This document shows positions 1 through 12,500 of a stretch of 64,000 bases of DNA, piece after piece (position 1 is the first letter of the stretch; each line of letters starts with the position of its first letter). Location: assembly GCF_027580225.2 (NCBI RefSeq), contig NC_073337.2:13560001-13624000 (forward strand), read 5' to 3'. This stretch comes from Misgurnus anguillicaudatus (lineage: Eukaryota > Chordata > Actinopteri > Cypriniformes > Cobitidae). Position numbers and translations under genes: made by a program. Under the pieces are notes generated by a model. The model saw nothing but the letters and a program-made list of their open reading frames with translations. It was not told the origin of the DNA and searched no databases.

Positions 1-67
1 TACATAAAAGTAATGAAAATATTTTTTTCCAAATTTACAGTAATGAGAAATGAAGGGCTATACTTAA

Positions 68-949
68 AGGATTAGTCAATTTTCTTAAAAAATCCAGATA
101 ATTTACTCACCACCATGTCACCCAAAATGCCGATGTCCCTCCCCGCTCAGTCGAGAAGAAATTATGCCTCCCGAGGAAAACATTCCAGGAATCTTCTCAT
201 TTTAATGGACCCCAACACTTAACAGTTTCAATGCAGTTCAAAATTGCAGATTCAAAGGACTCCAAACGATCCCAAACGAGGCACAAAGGTCCCATCTAGC
301 GAAACGATTGTCATCCTTGGCAGGAACAATACAAAAATATGCACTTTTAAACCACAACTTCCCGTCCCTCTTCAGTCCCGTGAAGCGCAAGCGCTATCTC
401 TAGTAATATGTCATCACGTCAAGAGGTCACGGGTGACGTATTGAATCTACGCCCCAGTGTTTACAAGTGTGGAGAAAGAGGACCGTTTCAATGTTGTTGT
501 ATGTGGAATGATACTAATTGATGTCTTTGTGTCAGTTAATTGTTTAAAATGGTCTGCAATTGTGCGTTACATATATGAAACTTTCGACATCATTACGCAA
601 TTACGTGAGGTCGCGCTGGCACGTCACAGGATCGGAGATAGACGAGAAGTTGTGGTTCAAAAGTGCATACCTTTTTCTTGTCAAAAATGACAATAGCCTC
701 GCCAGACAAGACCCCCATACCTCGCCTGAGATCATCCAGAGTCCCCCGAAACTGCAATTCCAAACTGCATCAAAGCTGCTACGTGTTGGGGTCCATTAAA
801 GTCCATCAAAATGAGAAAAATCCTGAAACGCCTTCCCCAAAAACACAATTTCTTCTCGACTGAACAAAGAAAGACATCAACACCCCGGATGACATGGTGG
901 TGAGCAAACCATCTGGATCTTTTTATTTTTAAGAAAATTGACTAATCCT
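68..949. repeat. Long palindromic MITE, family A, TTAA-flanked
   Basis: The left arm starts AGGATTAGTCAATTTTCTTAA and the right arm ends with its reverse complement. Both are flanked by TTAA (64-67 and 950-953). The arms share a GTCGAGAAGAAATT/AATTTCTTCTCGAC block and an ACCACCATGTCA/TGACATGGTGGT block. The TTAA duplication suggests piggyBac-type mobilisation. No transposase is encoded; small open frames inside are not genes. Related copies lie at 30113-30786 and 56180-58071. Confidence 0.85.
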
Positions 950-976
950 TTAACTGTAATTGCAAAAACATCTTAA

Positions 977-1269
977 AGGGATAGAAAATTATGTCATCGT
1001 TTACGCACCAAAGTTTTTACAAACCTGTATTATTTCTTTGTTTTGATGAACACGAGAAGATATTTTGAGGAATGACTTGTAACCAAACCGATCATGAGCC
1101 CCATTCACTTCCATAGTATGCTTTATTCCTATATGAAAGTGAATGATGCTCATGAATGGTCTTGGATACAATCATTCCTCAAAATATCTTTCTTCGTGTT
1201 CATCAGAAAAAAGACATTTGTACAGAGTGAGAAAATTACAGAATTTTAATTTTTGGGTGAACTATCCCT
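977..1269. repeat. Short palindromic MITE, TTAA-flanked
   Basis: Ends AGGGATAG and CTATCCCT lie between TTAA copies at 973-976 and 1270-1273. Inner arms pair GAAGATATTTTGAGGAATGA with its complement. The 3' end reads TTGGGTGAACTATCCC, a terminus shared by several MITEs in this window. Confidence 0.85.
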
Positions 1270-1714
1270 TTAACAGTCCTAAATTTCTGTAATGCAAAAT
1301 GATGTATATTTTTCAACCAGGAATGGTTTTACAAATAAAATTTGTTCTGCTTGTGTTACATGAATAAAGCCCATGGATTCGGTTGTACATAAGCCATTAC
1401 AGACTATGAATCACAAACTCATTTGAAAGTACTGATGAGATCCCAACATGACAAACCCTACAGCTCTATTACATTTAGTTCACCTACAGTATATGACAGT
1501 GTCCTCATTTTTAAAATTCTCCTCTGTGCATCAAAATATGAAACCATAATCATCACTTACAATATATACACAAAGAAAACATTAAGAATCAACTAATTCA
1601 TCCAGAAACTGTGTATGGGACCAATATCACTTTTAGCTCAAGAGACAGAGACTCAAATCAGCAATCCTCGTTCAAAGAGAAAGTCGAATCATACAGCCAT
1701 GGGTGAGGATTTAG

Positions 1715-2034
1715 CAGAAATGAAACCAAAAGTTGATTTATTTTATGGAGCGTGTGCCAATCCAAACCTTATAACGATCAGGCGAAACAAGACGATGAAT
1801 TCCAAGCTTACACTGACTAACGGTGGAAAAGCCCAAGCGTTTCGCTTCTTAAGAAACATGATGGTTTGTTCGATCCGGTTTGGTCGGTTGTTCAAAAAGG
1901 TGCACGGTGATGAGAGAGCTAAAAAAGACAAAAAAACGATTTTAAACACTGTCTTTCAAAGAAGGATACAATGTACCTTCACACCATCGTTATCGCCTTC
2001 ACTGCTGATGTAGTTTCACTTGGGAATCAAAAGT
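1715..2034 (-). terminator. scyl2: SCYL2 3' UTR with possible polyadenylation signal
   Basis: Downstream of the SCYL2 stop on the minus strand, AATAAA appears at 1742-1737, about 290 nt past the stop. This is the nearest canonical signal I found, so cleavage near 1715-1725 is plausible. Other downstream signals could be used. An open frame on the plus strand across this UTR (1615-2013) has no recognisable features. Confidence 0.4.
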
Positions 2035-5000
2035 CTATCCGAAAAGGTCTTTAAGGTCGTTGTTGACTGAAGTACTTTGTTTCATCATTCCAGTGTTCGT
2101 TGCTGGAGGTGCCACAGGCTGTGAAAAATTCTGTGGGTTAAAGAAGGGATTAGCCTGTCTCCCAAAACCACCTTGCATCCCCCCGGCCATTCCCATTGGA
2201 GCTGCCTGCATGGGCGCAGTCTGGGGAGGTTGGCCCGTGCCGAACTGGTTGAGCCACGGGGAAGGCGCTGTGGTTCCTGGTGCCGGATTGGGGGCCATCT
2301 GGTTCAGGCTTACTTTGGGTTTGCTAGACGTGAAGAGGGAGTCTAGGACGGACATGTCAGGGGGTTTGCCTGGCTGGTTTTGGTTCTGGGTGAGGGCACT
2401 AAAATTTGGAGTGCTGGTAGTTGTGGCCATGCCCCCGTAGAGGGCAGGATTGGTGGGTCTCATGCCCATCCCCATACCTCCTGTCTGGAAGCCCATGGGT
2501 GAGTTGAAGCCGTTGCTGACAGGGCCCATGGTGCCCATTCCTCCCATGTTGGATCCAGATGGGAACGGAGAGGAGATGTTGCCTCTAGGCCCAGAGGTTA
2601 GCGAGAGGTTGTTTAGCGACGTCATGTTGTTAAGAAGACTACTGGTTAGATCCTTTGCCTTGGAGTAAACAAATATCTTTCAGTTAGAGAAAATACATCA
2701 ACTTTTCTTGATTTAAAAAAATATAATTTTAAAATTCTTGGAAAACCCTGTATGAGTTCTTGTTAATTAAATTTTTTATCAGACTCTTAAAGGGATAGTT
2801 CACCCAAAAATGAAAACAATGTCACCAATGACCCACCCCCATGTCGCTCCAAACTCATAAGACCTCCGTTCATCTTCACAACACAGTTTAAGATGTTTTA
2901 ATGTTAGATTTAGTCCAAGAGCTTGTTAACCCTTCATTGAAAATCCACGCACGGCACACTGTCCATGTCCAGAAAGGCAACAAAAACACCATCAAAGTAG
3001 GTCATGTGACATCAGTGGGTCAGCAAGAATGTGTTGAAGCATCAAAAATACACCCTGGTCTTAAAATAACAAAAATTACGACTTTATTCAGCACTGTCTT
3101 CTCTTCCGCGTCTGTCGTGGGGCGCATGCGCGAGACTCAAGTCATGTGACACGGCTGACGTGTTATTTGGTGCGCCCCAGCTGTTTTTTTTGTGCACCCG
3201 GGCTTCGTTTACAGTCTGAGGGAGACGCACGCTGTAAGTTTAAAAAAAAAACTTCGCAAACATGTCTGAAGATAACACGTCATCTGCCTCACTGCAGTCA
3301 CGTGACTTTAGCCTCACGCCTGCACTTTACAATAGATGCGTAAGAGAAGACAATGCTGAATAAAGTCGTAATTTTTGTTATTTTTGGACCATAATGTATT
3401 TTCAATGCTTCAACACATTCTAACTGACCCACTGATGTCACATGGACTACTTTGATGATGTTTTTATTACCTTTCTAGACATGGACAGTATACCGTACGT
3501 TGATTTTCAATGAGGGGTCAACAAGCTCTCAGAGTAAATCTAAAACATCTTAAACTGTGTTCTGAAGATGAACGGAGGTCTTACGAGTTTGGAACGACAT
3601 GAGGGTGAGTCATTAATGACATTATTTTCATTTTTGTATCCCTTTAATAGATTCTGCCTAAAAAACTGTATTTCTAGATGACCTAAGCGCGGGATTAAGC
3701 AGATTTGACGCGAAAGTATTTGATGAATATATAGTACGTGTACATCATCATCTCATTTTTAACCAAGGTGACGTTTAGTAGCATTTGACATCTGAAATAT
3801 TACCTGTGTTGTTGTTGTTGCTGGTTTGACACTCTGTGGAGCCAGTGGCTGCTGGCTTCTTAGTTTGGCAGCCTGTTCCTGTTCTTTAGCCAAACGCTGC
3901 TTTTCCTCCAGGGTAAGCGATACCTGGAATTAAACCACAAACAACTGTCAATACCCGAGGGAAACACCAGGACGTACACGTCTAAATAAGTCTTTCACCA
4001 CATGAACTCCATTGTAAGAGACACGTGGGTAACAGAAAACAAATGAAGAGTTTCGGTGCAAAACGAGTTAACTCCATTTTTAACACTTTTGTCAAAACAT
4101 GTTTATTATTATGTTATCATGTTATTATTTTATTTTATGGTGCTACTTAGCTGTATTTTTTAAGTTATGAAGGTTTAAATCAAAACAAACCAACTGCAGT
4201 TAAATTGATATTAATTGGAATGCACAACCAAAAAACAGGATTTCTGAAAAATTAAAAAAACAACGAAACTCTCTTGCAACGAAACTCTTCAAATCTTGTT
4301 AATGATCAAGTTATTTCTACATGTTGTTATGATGAACTCACTCTTGAGGGTTGAGAAGCAGTTGATGAAGGACCATTCTCTTTACCATTCACACCTGCAC
4401 CTCCTGAAGTGCCACCAAAGATCTCATCAATCTACCAGAAAACAGAAATGCAATCACTTGCAATGTCATAACATAGGGCACAGATATTATATAGCTGATA
4501 TAGTTACTCACATCTCTGACTTGAGTAGCTGGACTGGGTGTGCTCTTAGTCTCCTCTGATTGGTTCATTGGGTTTGTGATGTTTAAACTCCTAAAAGGGA
4601 TACAATACTTGTTACAATGATACAACACTAAGTTGACTACGTATTCTGCTTGCATAATGCAGCATTTTTAAATCCTGTCAGAGCTAAAGGAATTGTGAGT
4701 ATTTGCACTACAAAAAAATAATTTTCAAGAAAAAAATGTCTTGTTTTCAGTAAAAATATCCAAAAATTCTTAAATCAAGATGCTTTTTCTTGATGAGCAA
4801 AATTACCCAAGAAAATAAGTCTAGTTTTTAGACCAAAAATATGAAATTTAATTGATTTTGTGCATAAAACAAGCAAAAAAATCTGCCAATGGGGTAAGCA
4901 AGAATTTTCTTGAATTTAGGGTTTAAGATAAATTGTCCAAATTTTTTTGCTTACCCCATTGGCAGATTTTTTGCTTGTTTTATGCACAAAATCAATTAAA

Positions 5001-6596
5001 TTTCATATTTTTGGTCTAAAAACTAGACTTATTTTCTTGGGTCGTTTTGATCATCAAGAAAAAGCATCTTAATTTATAGAAATCTTTGCTGAAAACAAGA
5101 CAAAAACTAAGATTTTTTTTCTTGAAAATAATTTTTTGCAGTGATCCCTTTAACTGTTGTACTCTTCTCCCAGCTATACTAATGGCAAGCACTCTTTGAT
5201 TTATAGACTTTATAATAAACTTATATACACCTTGTCAATAAATATCAATTCTGAAATATCTCATGTACCTTTTTATAAGACTATGCAACCTGATGACATC
5301 ACAAATCTACAAATTATTTATTTTTTAACCACACTGCAAAAAAGGACTTATTTTCAGTAAAAAATATCTAAAACTTTTTAAATTAAGATTGAAGTATTTT
5401 CTTGATGAGCAAAATGACCTAGGAAAATAAGTCTAGTTCTAGACAAAAAATATATAATTTAAGTGAATTTGTGCTTAAAACAAGCAAAAAAATCTGCCAA
5501 TGGAATAAGAAAAAAATTCTTGAATTAAGTGTTTATGAAAAAAGTAAACTTATTTCAAGAAAATACTAATTTACTTAAGTCTAAAAACTAGACTTATTTT
5601 ACTGTCATTTTGCTCATCAAGAAAACACATTTCAATGTAAGAATTTTTAGATATTTCTAACTAAAAACAAGACAAAAACGCTAAGCAAAAAAAAACATCT
5701 TTTGCAGTGTAGTGCACCCAAAAATGTACATTCTGTCATTTACTCACCTTCATGTTGTTTTAAACCTGTATGAGATTTTATTTTGTTGAACACAGAAGAT
5801 ATTCCGATAAATGATTTTAAGCACACGGTTCACAGTCACCATTGACTTCCATTGTATCAAGTGTGCTTACCATCATTTATCAAAATATTTTTGTGTGTTT
5901 AACAGCATAAAGAAACTCATACAGGTTTAGATGCCAGAATTTTTCTGATGACAGATTTTTTTATTTTAAGGAAGTGGTTCACCCACGTGTGAATAGAGCT
6001 TAATTTTTGGCAATTTTTTCTTTTCCAGGATAAGATTCTGACAGGTTCACAAAACTTAGGATGTCAGCACCACATAAAAACTAAATCGATGTTTTAAAAG
6101 TCATTTTAAGAGGAAATTAAAGGAATAGTTCACCCAAAAATGAAAATTGTGTTATCATTTTTTTAAAATGATTGTTAGCACACAGCTGATTGTAACCATT
6201 GACTTCCATAGTAGGAAAAACAAATACAATGGAATTAAATGGGTACCGTCAACCGTGTGCTTACCATCATTTATCAAAATATCATTCATCATTTATCACA
6301 AAACGTACATAATATTTGTACCATCATTTATCAAAATATCTTCTTTTGTGTTCATCAAAATAAAAAACTCATACAGGTTAAGAACAACACGAGCATTGAC
6401 AATGTAAATGATGACAGAATTTTTCCTTTTTGGGTGAACTATCCCTTTAAGAAAGAGTGATAAAGTGTGATGAGAAAAAGAAACTAAAGTGGCACCTCTG
6501 TTGCTCCTGCATGACATGCAGCTGTTCTAGTTTGGTCTTATGCTCCGCCTCCATGCGAGTCAACATGTCCTTGATCACAGCCATGAAAGAATTAAA
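2035..6596 (-). CDS. scyl2: SCYL2 exons encoding the coiled coil and clathrin/adaptor-binding tail (residues 588-924)
   Basis: Exon 6496-6596 encodes a charged helix (DMLTRMEAEHKTKLEQLHVM) likely to be coiled coil. Exons 4512-4590, 4342-4431 and 3804-3923 are low-complexity linker, ending in a second helix (SLTLEEKQRLAKEQEQAAKL). The last exon, 2035-2658, is rich in Gly, Met, Pro, Asn and Gln. It contains an NPFFNPQNF block and finishes with NDLKDLFG, short motifs of the kind used to bind endocytic adaptors and clathrin. The linker is more diverged from mammals than the kinase and HEAT parts, while the last 25 residues are almost unchanged. Confidence 0.93.
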
Positions 6597-9500
6597 CTGA
6601 AACACACCAAATGTGTCCGTTTACCTGTGCAGACTGAGCTTGACACTGAATTACATTTGTATTCTGTGAATACGCAAGAAATCCCAATTCCCAATGGATG
6701 CTGAGTGTGTGTGATATAATGAGATGTGAAAAGTGTATTTTGTGTTTTCACCTGGTTAAGGTTAAGATTGTTATCGATGCTAAGTGACACCAGATGAGGT
6801 AAACTCTTGGAAGCCAGGTGCTCCTTTGGAATGCCTAGTTTTTTATGTGTGAAAGTGCACTTGTAGATGCCTGAAGAAAAAACAAAAAAGTTAAACTTTT
6901 TTTGTATACTGTAGATTTATAATTGTTGAATGTAAAAAAACAGCTTTTCTTTTCCAATTTCCCAAGCAAATTAATGAATTAAAAAGGTGTAAAATAAATT
7001 ACCCAGAATTCCCATGAGCACAGCTGGTTCTCTAGATGGAATCTGTTGCAGGAATGGTAGAATTTCATCAATGACGTACCATTTATCCAGGTATTCCAGA
7101 ATTTTGCCTAGGCACACCAATGAGTTCACCCTCACCTGGAAAACAACAACAAGAAGAAAAATAAAACCAACTCTACTCAACATATCCTTAACACAGTACA
7201 TAAGACACATAAGAGAAGCAAGGACACAAACCGCTAGTGAGGATGTCTGTAAACAGGTAGATTTGATACGAGGGATAAGTGCGTTCTTCATAGAGGGATA
7301 CTCGATCAGATTGGCAAAGGTGGGAATGATGTTAAGACAGAGTTCCTGTTTAGAAAAAAACAAAAATAGATGAGGCACTCTTAAATTGAAAAATCTACAA
7401 AATGTTTGATATACTTTGTAATAAACAGTCATTATACCATGAGTATAGTGTGATCACCTGTATTTGTATGGAAGGAGCCTCCACTGCTCTGTACACCATG
7501 GGCAGCACACTGTTCTTGATGTCTTCAGGTGGGGTTTTGGTCAAAAGCAGGTCCATCTTTTGTAGAAATATCAATAGGATCTGGACATAAGAGAGAAAAG
7601 AGAAATTAGAGGAAGACATAATATGTGTAAATATATTGATACCGATAACTGGATCTGTCTGCCATTAGGGCTATACATACGTATACGTATGCCATATTGA
7701 CAATACTTTTTATGATTTTGCTGACAACATACAACTAAGTTTCATAAAGAAATTTGTTGGTTAATTTCTGATATACTTTTGTCACACAACTTGCAAGTGT
7801 TACACTACAAAAAATGACTTTCTTACATAGTATTTTTATCTAGCTTTTAGACAAAAAATATAAAATTTTAAAGGAACAGTATGTAGGATTGTGGCAAAAA
7901 CTGGTATTGCAGTAACAAAACTTGTGGCTAAAACTGGTACTGCAATTACACAACTGGTGGCCAATACACAAAATGACAACATAAACATCAGTTGAGGGCT
8001 GCAACTCCACTTTTTAAATGACAATATCCTCACCAGACCACTGTTGTCAGTGATATAAGTATTTGAAATGAAAATTTTTTCTTAATGTCTAGTGACATAT
8101 CAGGGCCATTTTATGATTAATTGATATACATTTCTTACATACTGTTCCTTTAAGTGTTTATGAAAAAAGTACATTTCAAGAAATTTCAAGATTCCATTGG
8201 TAGATTTTTAAGTGTAGTCTAAAAACTAAGGTCATTTTGCTCATCAAGAAAATAAATTTTACTTTAAGACTTTTTAGATATTTTTACTGAAAACAAGACA
8301 AAAATATAGCTGCAAGCAGCGATACGGGGCCAAGCACAATCAGCGAAATGAGCTCCCAAAGCACAGCAAGAAAGATACAACTTATCAATCACTCAGGGCG
8401 CATTGAGCACCCAAGGTGCATCAAGAACACAAGTCTCAGCAAAGAACCCAAAGCGTAGCAATGACAGAGCAGAACCACCGCAGTGCAGAGCAGCAACAGA
8501 AAACATGGCAAAAATAGAACATATGTGAACTACAGACAGGTCAAAAAGAATAGGTGAGAAAGAACAAAACTATAATAGAAGAAATTAACACCCGGCTCAG
8601 GTGGGATTCGAACCCATGAACTCAGAATCTCTATGCAAACGACTTAACAAATGCGCCACTCAGTAGACACAGCTCAAGGGGCAGCAGAAAAGAGCTTACA
8701 TGCCATACAAAGAATTCAGAAGTTATAAGCAGTTCTATAAGAACTGTTATAGTTTATACCCATAGGTGGCGCTGTTCTCTGATTTCCTCAGGACGTCATG
8801 CCGAAGCTCCCTACCGATTTTTGCGCCGATATATCCGATACTTCAAAAGTTATAGCAATTTATCACAGATTTCAAAATGGCGGACAGGCGGTTCGGTCAA
8901 TCCCGGCATAATACATATCGACAGATGCGGCATGAGCCAAGGAATCCGTAGACACCAAGATTATAATTTTCTGACAAACGATTCAGAAGGTATGCGCAAA
9001 AATAGCCGTTTTTCCTATCTCATGACCCATAGGTGGCGCTGTCACCAAATTTGGCATGGACCCCCATTTCATGGTCGACATGAAGCGTACCAAATTTCAT
9101 CTCGATTGATCAAAGAATGACCGAGATACAGCCTCAGAACCAATTTTGCGTCAATCTCGTTAAGTTCGCGCATTAATTACTTTTGAATAAAGAAAAATAT
9201 CAAAATTCTGTTCAGTCATTTCTATGCGGCTAACTCCAAAGATCACATGTGTCAAATCTCATAAGAATTGAACCAAATTTGAAGGAGGAGTAGCGAAAAA
9301 ACGAAATACTGGACATTTCAAAATGGCCGATACTGTAATGGGTGGAGTCTTACTGTAAGGTATTAAAAACAATAAGCATGAGGAGAGCAATCACGTGTAC
9401 TAAGTAGAATTTTCATAGAGCAAATGGATCACGAGTTATAACCATTTGAACATTGAATTTTTGAGATGATGGTGGCGCTATAGAGTTACTGCTAGAGACC

Positions 9501-12500
9501 CCATTTTTGGCCAAATGACTATTTATGACCACCACTACAACTGTGCCAAATTTCATCATTTTCCTATATACAGTTCATAGGGCTGCCATAGACTCCCATT
9601 GGGGAAGAAGATTAAGAAAAATAATAAATATAGCTGTAGACAGCGATACGGGGCCAAGCAACAATGGTCCTGCAACACGCAACGAAGCTGAAAGGACATG
9701 CAATTGAAGAATGCAATGCAGCAGATATGTATGGGAACTATCAGCACACAGGACTCAGAGATGAGAATGAACATAATGAAAAAATAAAAATTTTGAAGTA
9801 TAATATTTATTTTCATGCTGAAAGAAGGACAGATTAGTCCAATGCTGACATAGAAAACAACTGAACCACCAAAGCATCATACATGTTACACATGAGACTT
9901 AAACCAAAAGAGCACAAACGAAATAATACCTGTAAAAATAATAAAGTAAAATACAAATAATGAATTGAAGCTTTTGACTCTAAAGTAAGAGACTTCAATT
10001 TCTGCCCTAGCCAGGATTTGAACCCATGATCTCCAGGTTTCATGCCTGTCACTCATCTGGTTGAGCTACAGGGGAGACATACATACAGACAGCTGCTTAA
10101 GCTAGATTGCTGTAGTGACAATGTGTATGTTCAAGTTTGGAGAGATTTTGACTCTACATGATACATCATTTGTATGAACCATTTTAATTCCTGCCCTACG
10201 CTGGATTCGAACCCGCAACCTCTGGATTTCATGCCCATCACGCATTTGGTTGAGCTACTGGGAAGGCATAGATTACCCCATCAAATATTCTCCATAGAAG
10301 TTTAGTTGATTAAATGGTTTAAAAGTTATTCCTGTTGACAAATGTATTACAAAGATAAATATCAAAATTCTGTTTGGTCATTTCTATGTGGCTCGGTCCA
10401 AAGATAATCTGAGCCAAATTGTGTAACAATTCAACAAACACTGCAAAAGTAGTAGCAAAAAAACTGAATACTGTACTTTTCAAAATGGCCACTACTGCAT
10501 TTTTGAACTGGTGATGATGCTTGGCCACCAAATTGCAAGCCGTACAGAACATGGAAAACAGACTGGTTGAGAATAATAGGTGAGAATAAACTCAAAACAA
10601 ATATTAATAGAAAAACATAACACATGCATCAGACGGGATTCGAACCCTTAACCTCTGAGTTTTGATGCATGCAATTTAGTAAACTGAGCTACACTGGCAG
10701 TGTAGCTAGCCAAGGTTTTCAGAGCTGCAAGCATTCAAATGGAGGAAGGAAGGTGCAGACATGACATTGCAGAGCAGAAATAACAAAATTACAATTTATA
10801 TGAGAATCAGATAGTTTAAGTGAGAAGAGTTAAAGTTTAAGTCAAGAAAAACATGTTGTATAGGAATGCACAACATGTTATAATGCAGTCATAATAATTT
10901 AATATGACGAAGAGACAATGTCACAGGGACAGTCAACTTTGGACAGGTATTTCTCGGGAATGGCAGAGAATATAAAAAATGTGTTTGGTCATTTCTGTGC
11001 GGATTGCTCCAAAGTTTATGTGAGCAGAGCCTGGCATAAAATAAACTTAATTTGCAAAAGTAGTAGCGAAAAAACTACTTCACATATGCTATGAAATAAG
11101 ATATGAACAGAATGTTGAAAACTGACAAATGAGATATCGTTGCAATCGACTTAAACCAGTGAATAAAAATTCACAAAGAAAATGAATATCAGACAAAGTT
11201 TTCAGAAGTTATGGGCTGTTTTATATAGTTTATGAACCCTAAGTGGCGCTGTCTTCAGATTTCCCAAGTACCTTCAGGACATCATACCGATGCTTCCTAC
11301 CGATTTTTGTGCCGATACATTATATAGAATAATAGTTATCCCAATTTAAAACAAAATTCAAAATAGTGGACAGGCGGTTTGGTCATTTCCAGCATAATAT
11401 ATATCGACAGATTGGTCATGAGCCAAGGAATCCATAGACACTAAGATCATAATTTTCTATCAAACATTTCAATAGTTATGGGCAAAAAGAGCCATTTTTC
11501 ATATCTCATGACCCATAGGTGGCGCTGTCCTCAAATTTCGCATGGTACCACAGTTCATGGTCCTAATGAAGGGTACCAAGTTTCATTTCAATTGATCAAA
11601 GAATGACCGAGATAATGACTCAGAACGAATTTTGGGTCGACATCGATAAATGTACGCAATTATTACTTTTGAACAAAGATAAAAATCAAAATTCTGTTCG
11701 GTCATTTCTCTGCGGCTCGGTCCAAAGATTCTCTGTGCCAAATTGCGTAACAATGCAATGAACGCTGCAAAAGTAGTAGCGAAAAAACAAAATACTGTAC
11801 TTTTCAAAATGGCCGCTACTGTAATGGGTGGAGTCTTAATGTAAGGTGGTCATTGTAATGAGCGTGAGGAGAGGATTCAGATGTAGTAGGTAGAGTTTTT
11901 GTTGATCAAATGATTCTACAGTTATAACCATTTGAATATTGAATTTTTGAAGTGTTGGTGGCGCTATAGAGTTAATGCTAGAGACCCCATAGTTGGTCAC
12001 ATGACTATTTAGGACCACCACTACAAGTGTGCCAAATTTGTTTCATTTTCCTATGTACGGTTCATAGGGCTGCCATAGACTCCCATTGGGGAAGAAGAAA
12101 TATAATAATAATAATAAATATAGCTGCAAGCAGCGATACGGGGCCAAGCACCTTCAGCGCAATGAGCACCCAAAGCACAGCAAAAACCACACGACGCAGC
12201 AAATGTGCAAACCGCAGAAAGCGCGCAATACAGAGGCCGAACCCGAAGCAAAGCAAATGCAGAGCAGAACCACTGCAGTGCGGAGCAACAACAGTAAAGA
12301 TGGCAAAAATATAACACGTGTGGAAAACCAGACAGGTCGAGAAGAACGTGTTAAAGTGAACACAAAAGGAAATCCCAATAAGTGAAAGTAAGAGCTGGGA
12401 TTCGAACCCATGACCTCAGGTTCCCAAAGCACAGCATTTACCACATGCGCCACTGAGTAAACGATTAAACCACTGAGTTGGTGTGTCCAAGCTATAGAAT

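Noticed and set aside
2060..2440. Plus-strand open frame of 126 codons
   Set aside because: It is the antisense of the compositionally biased last SCYL2 exon, whose minus-strand frame matches the SCYL2 C-terminus.
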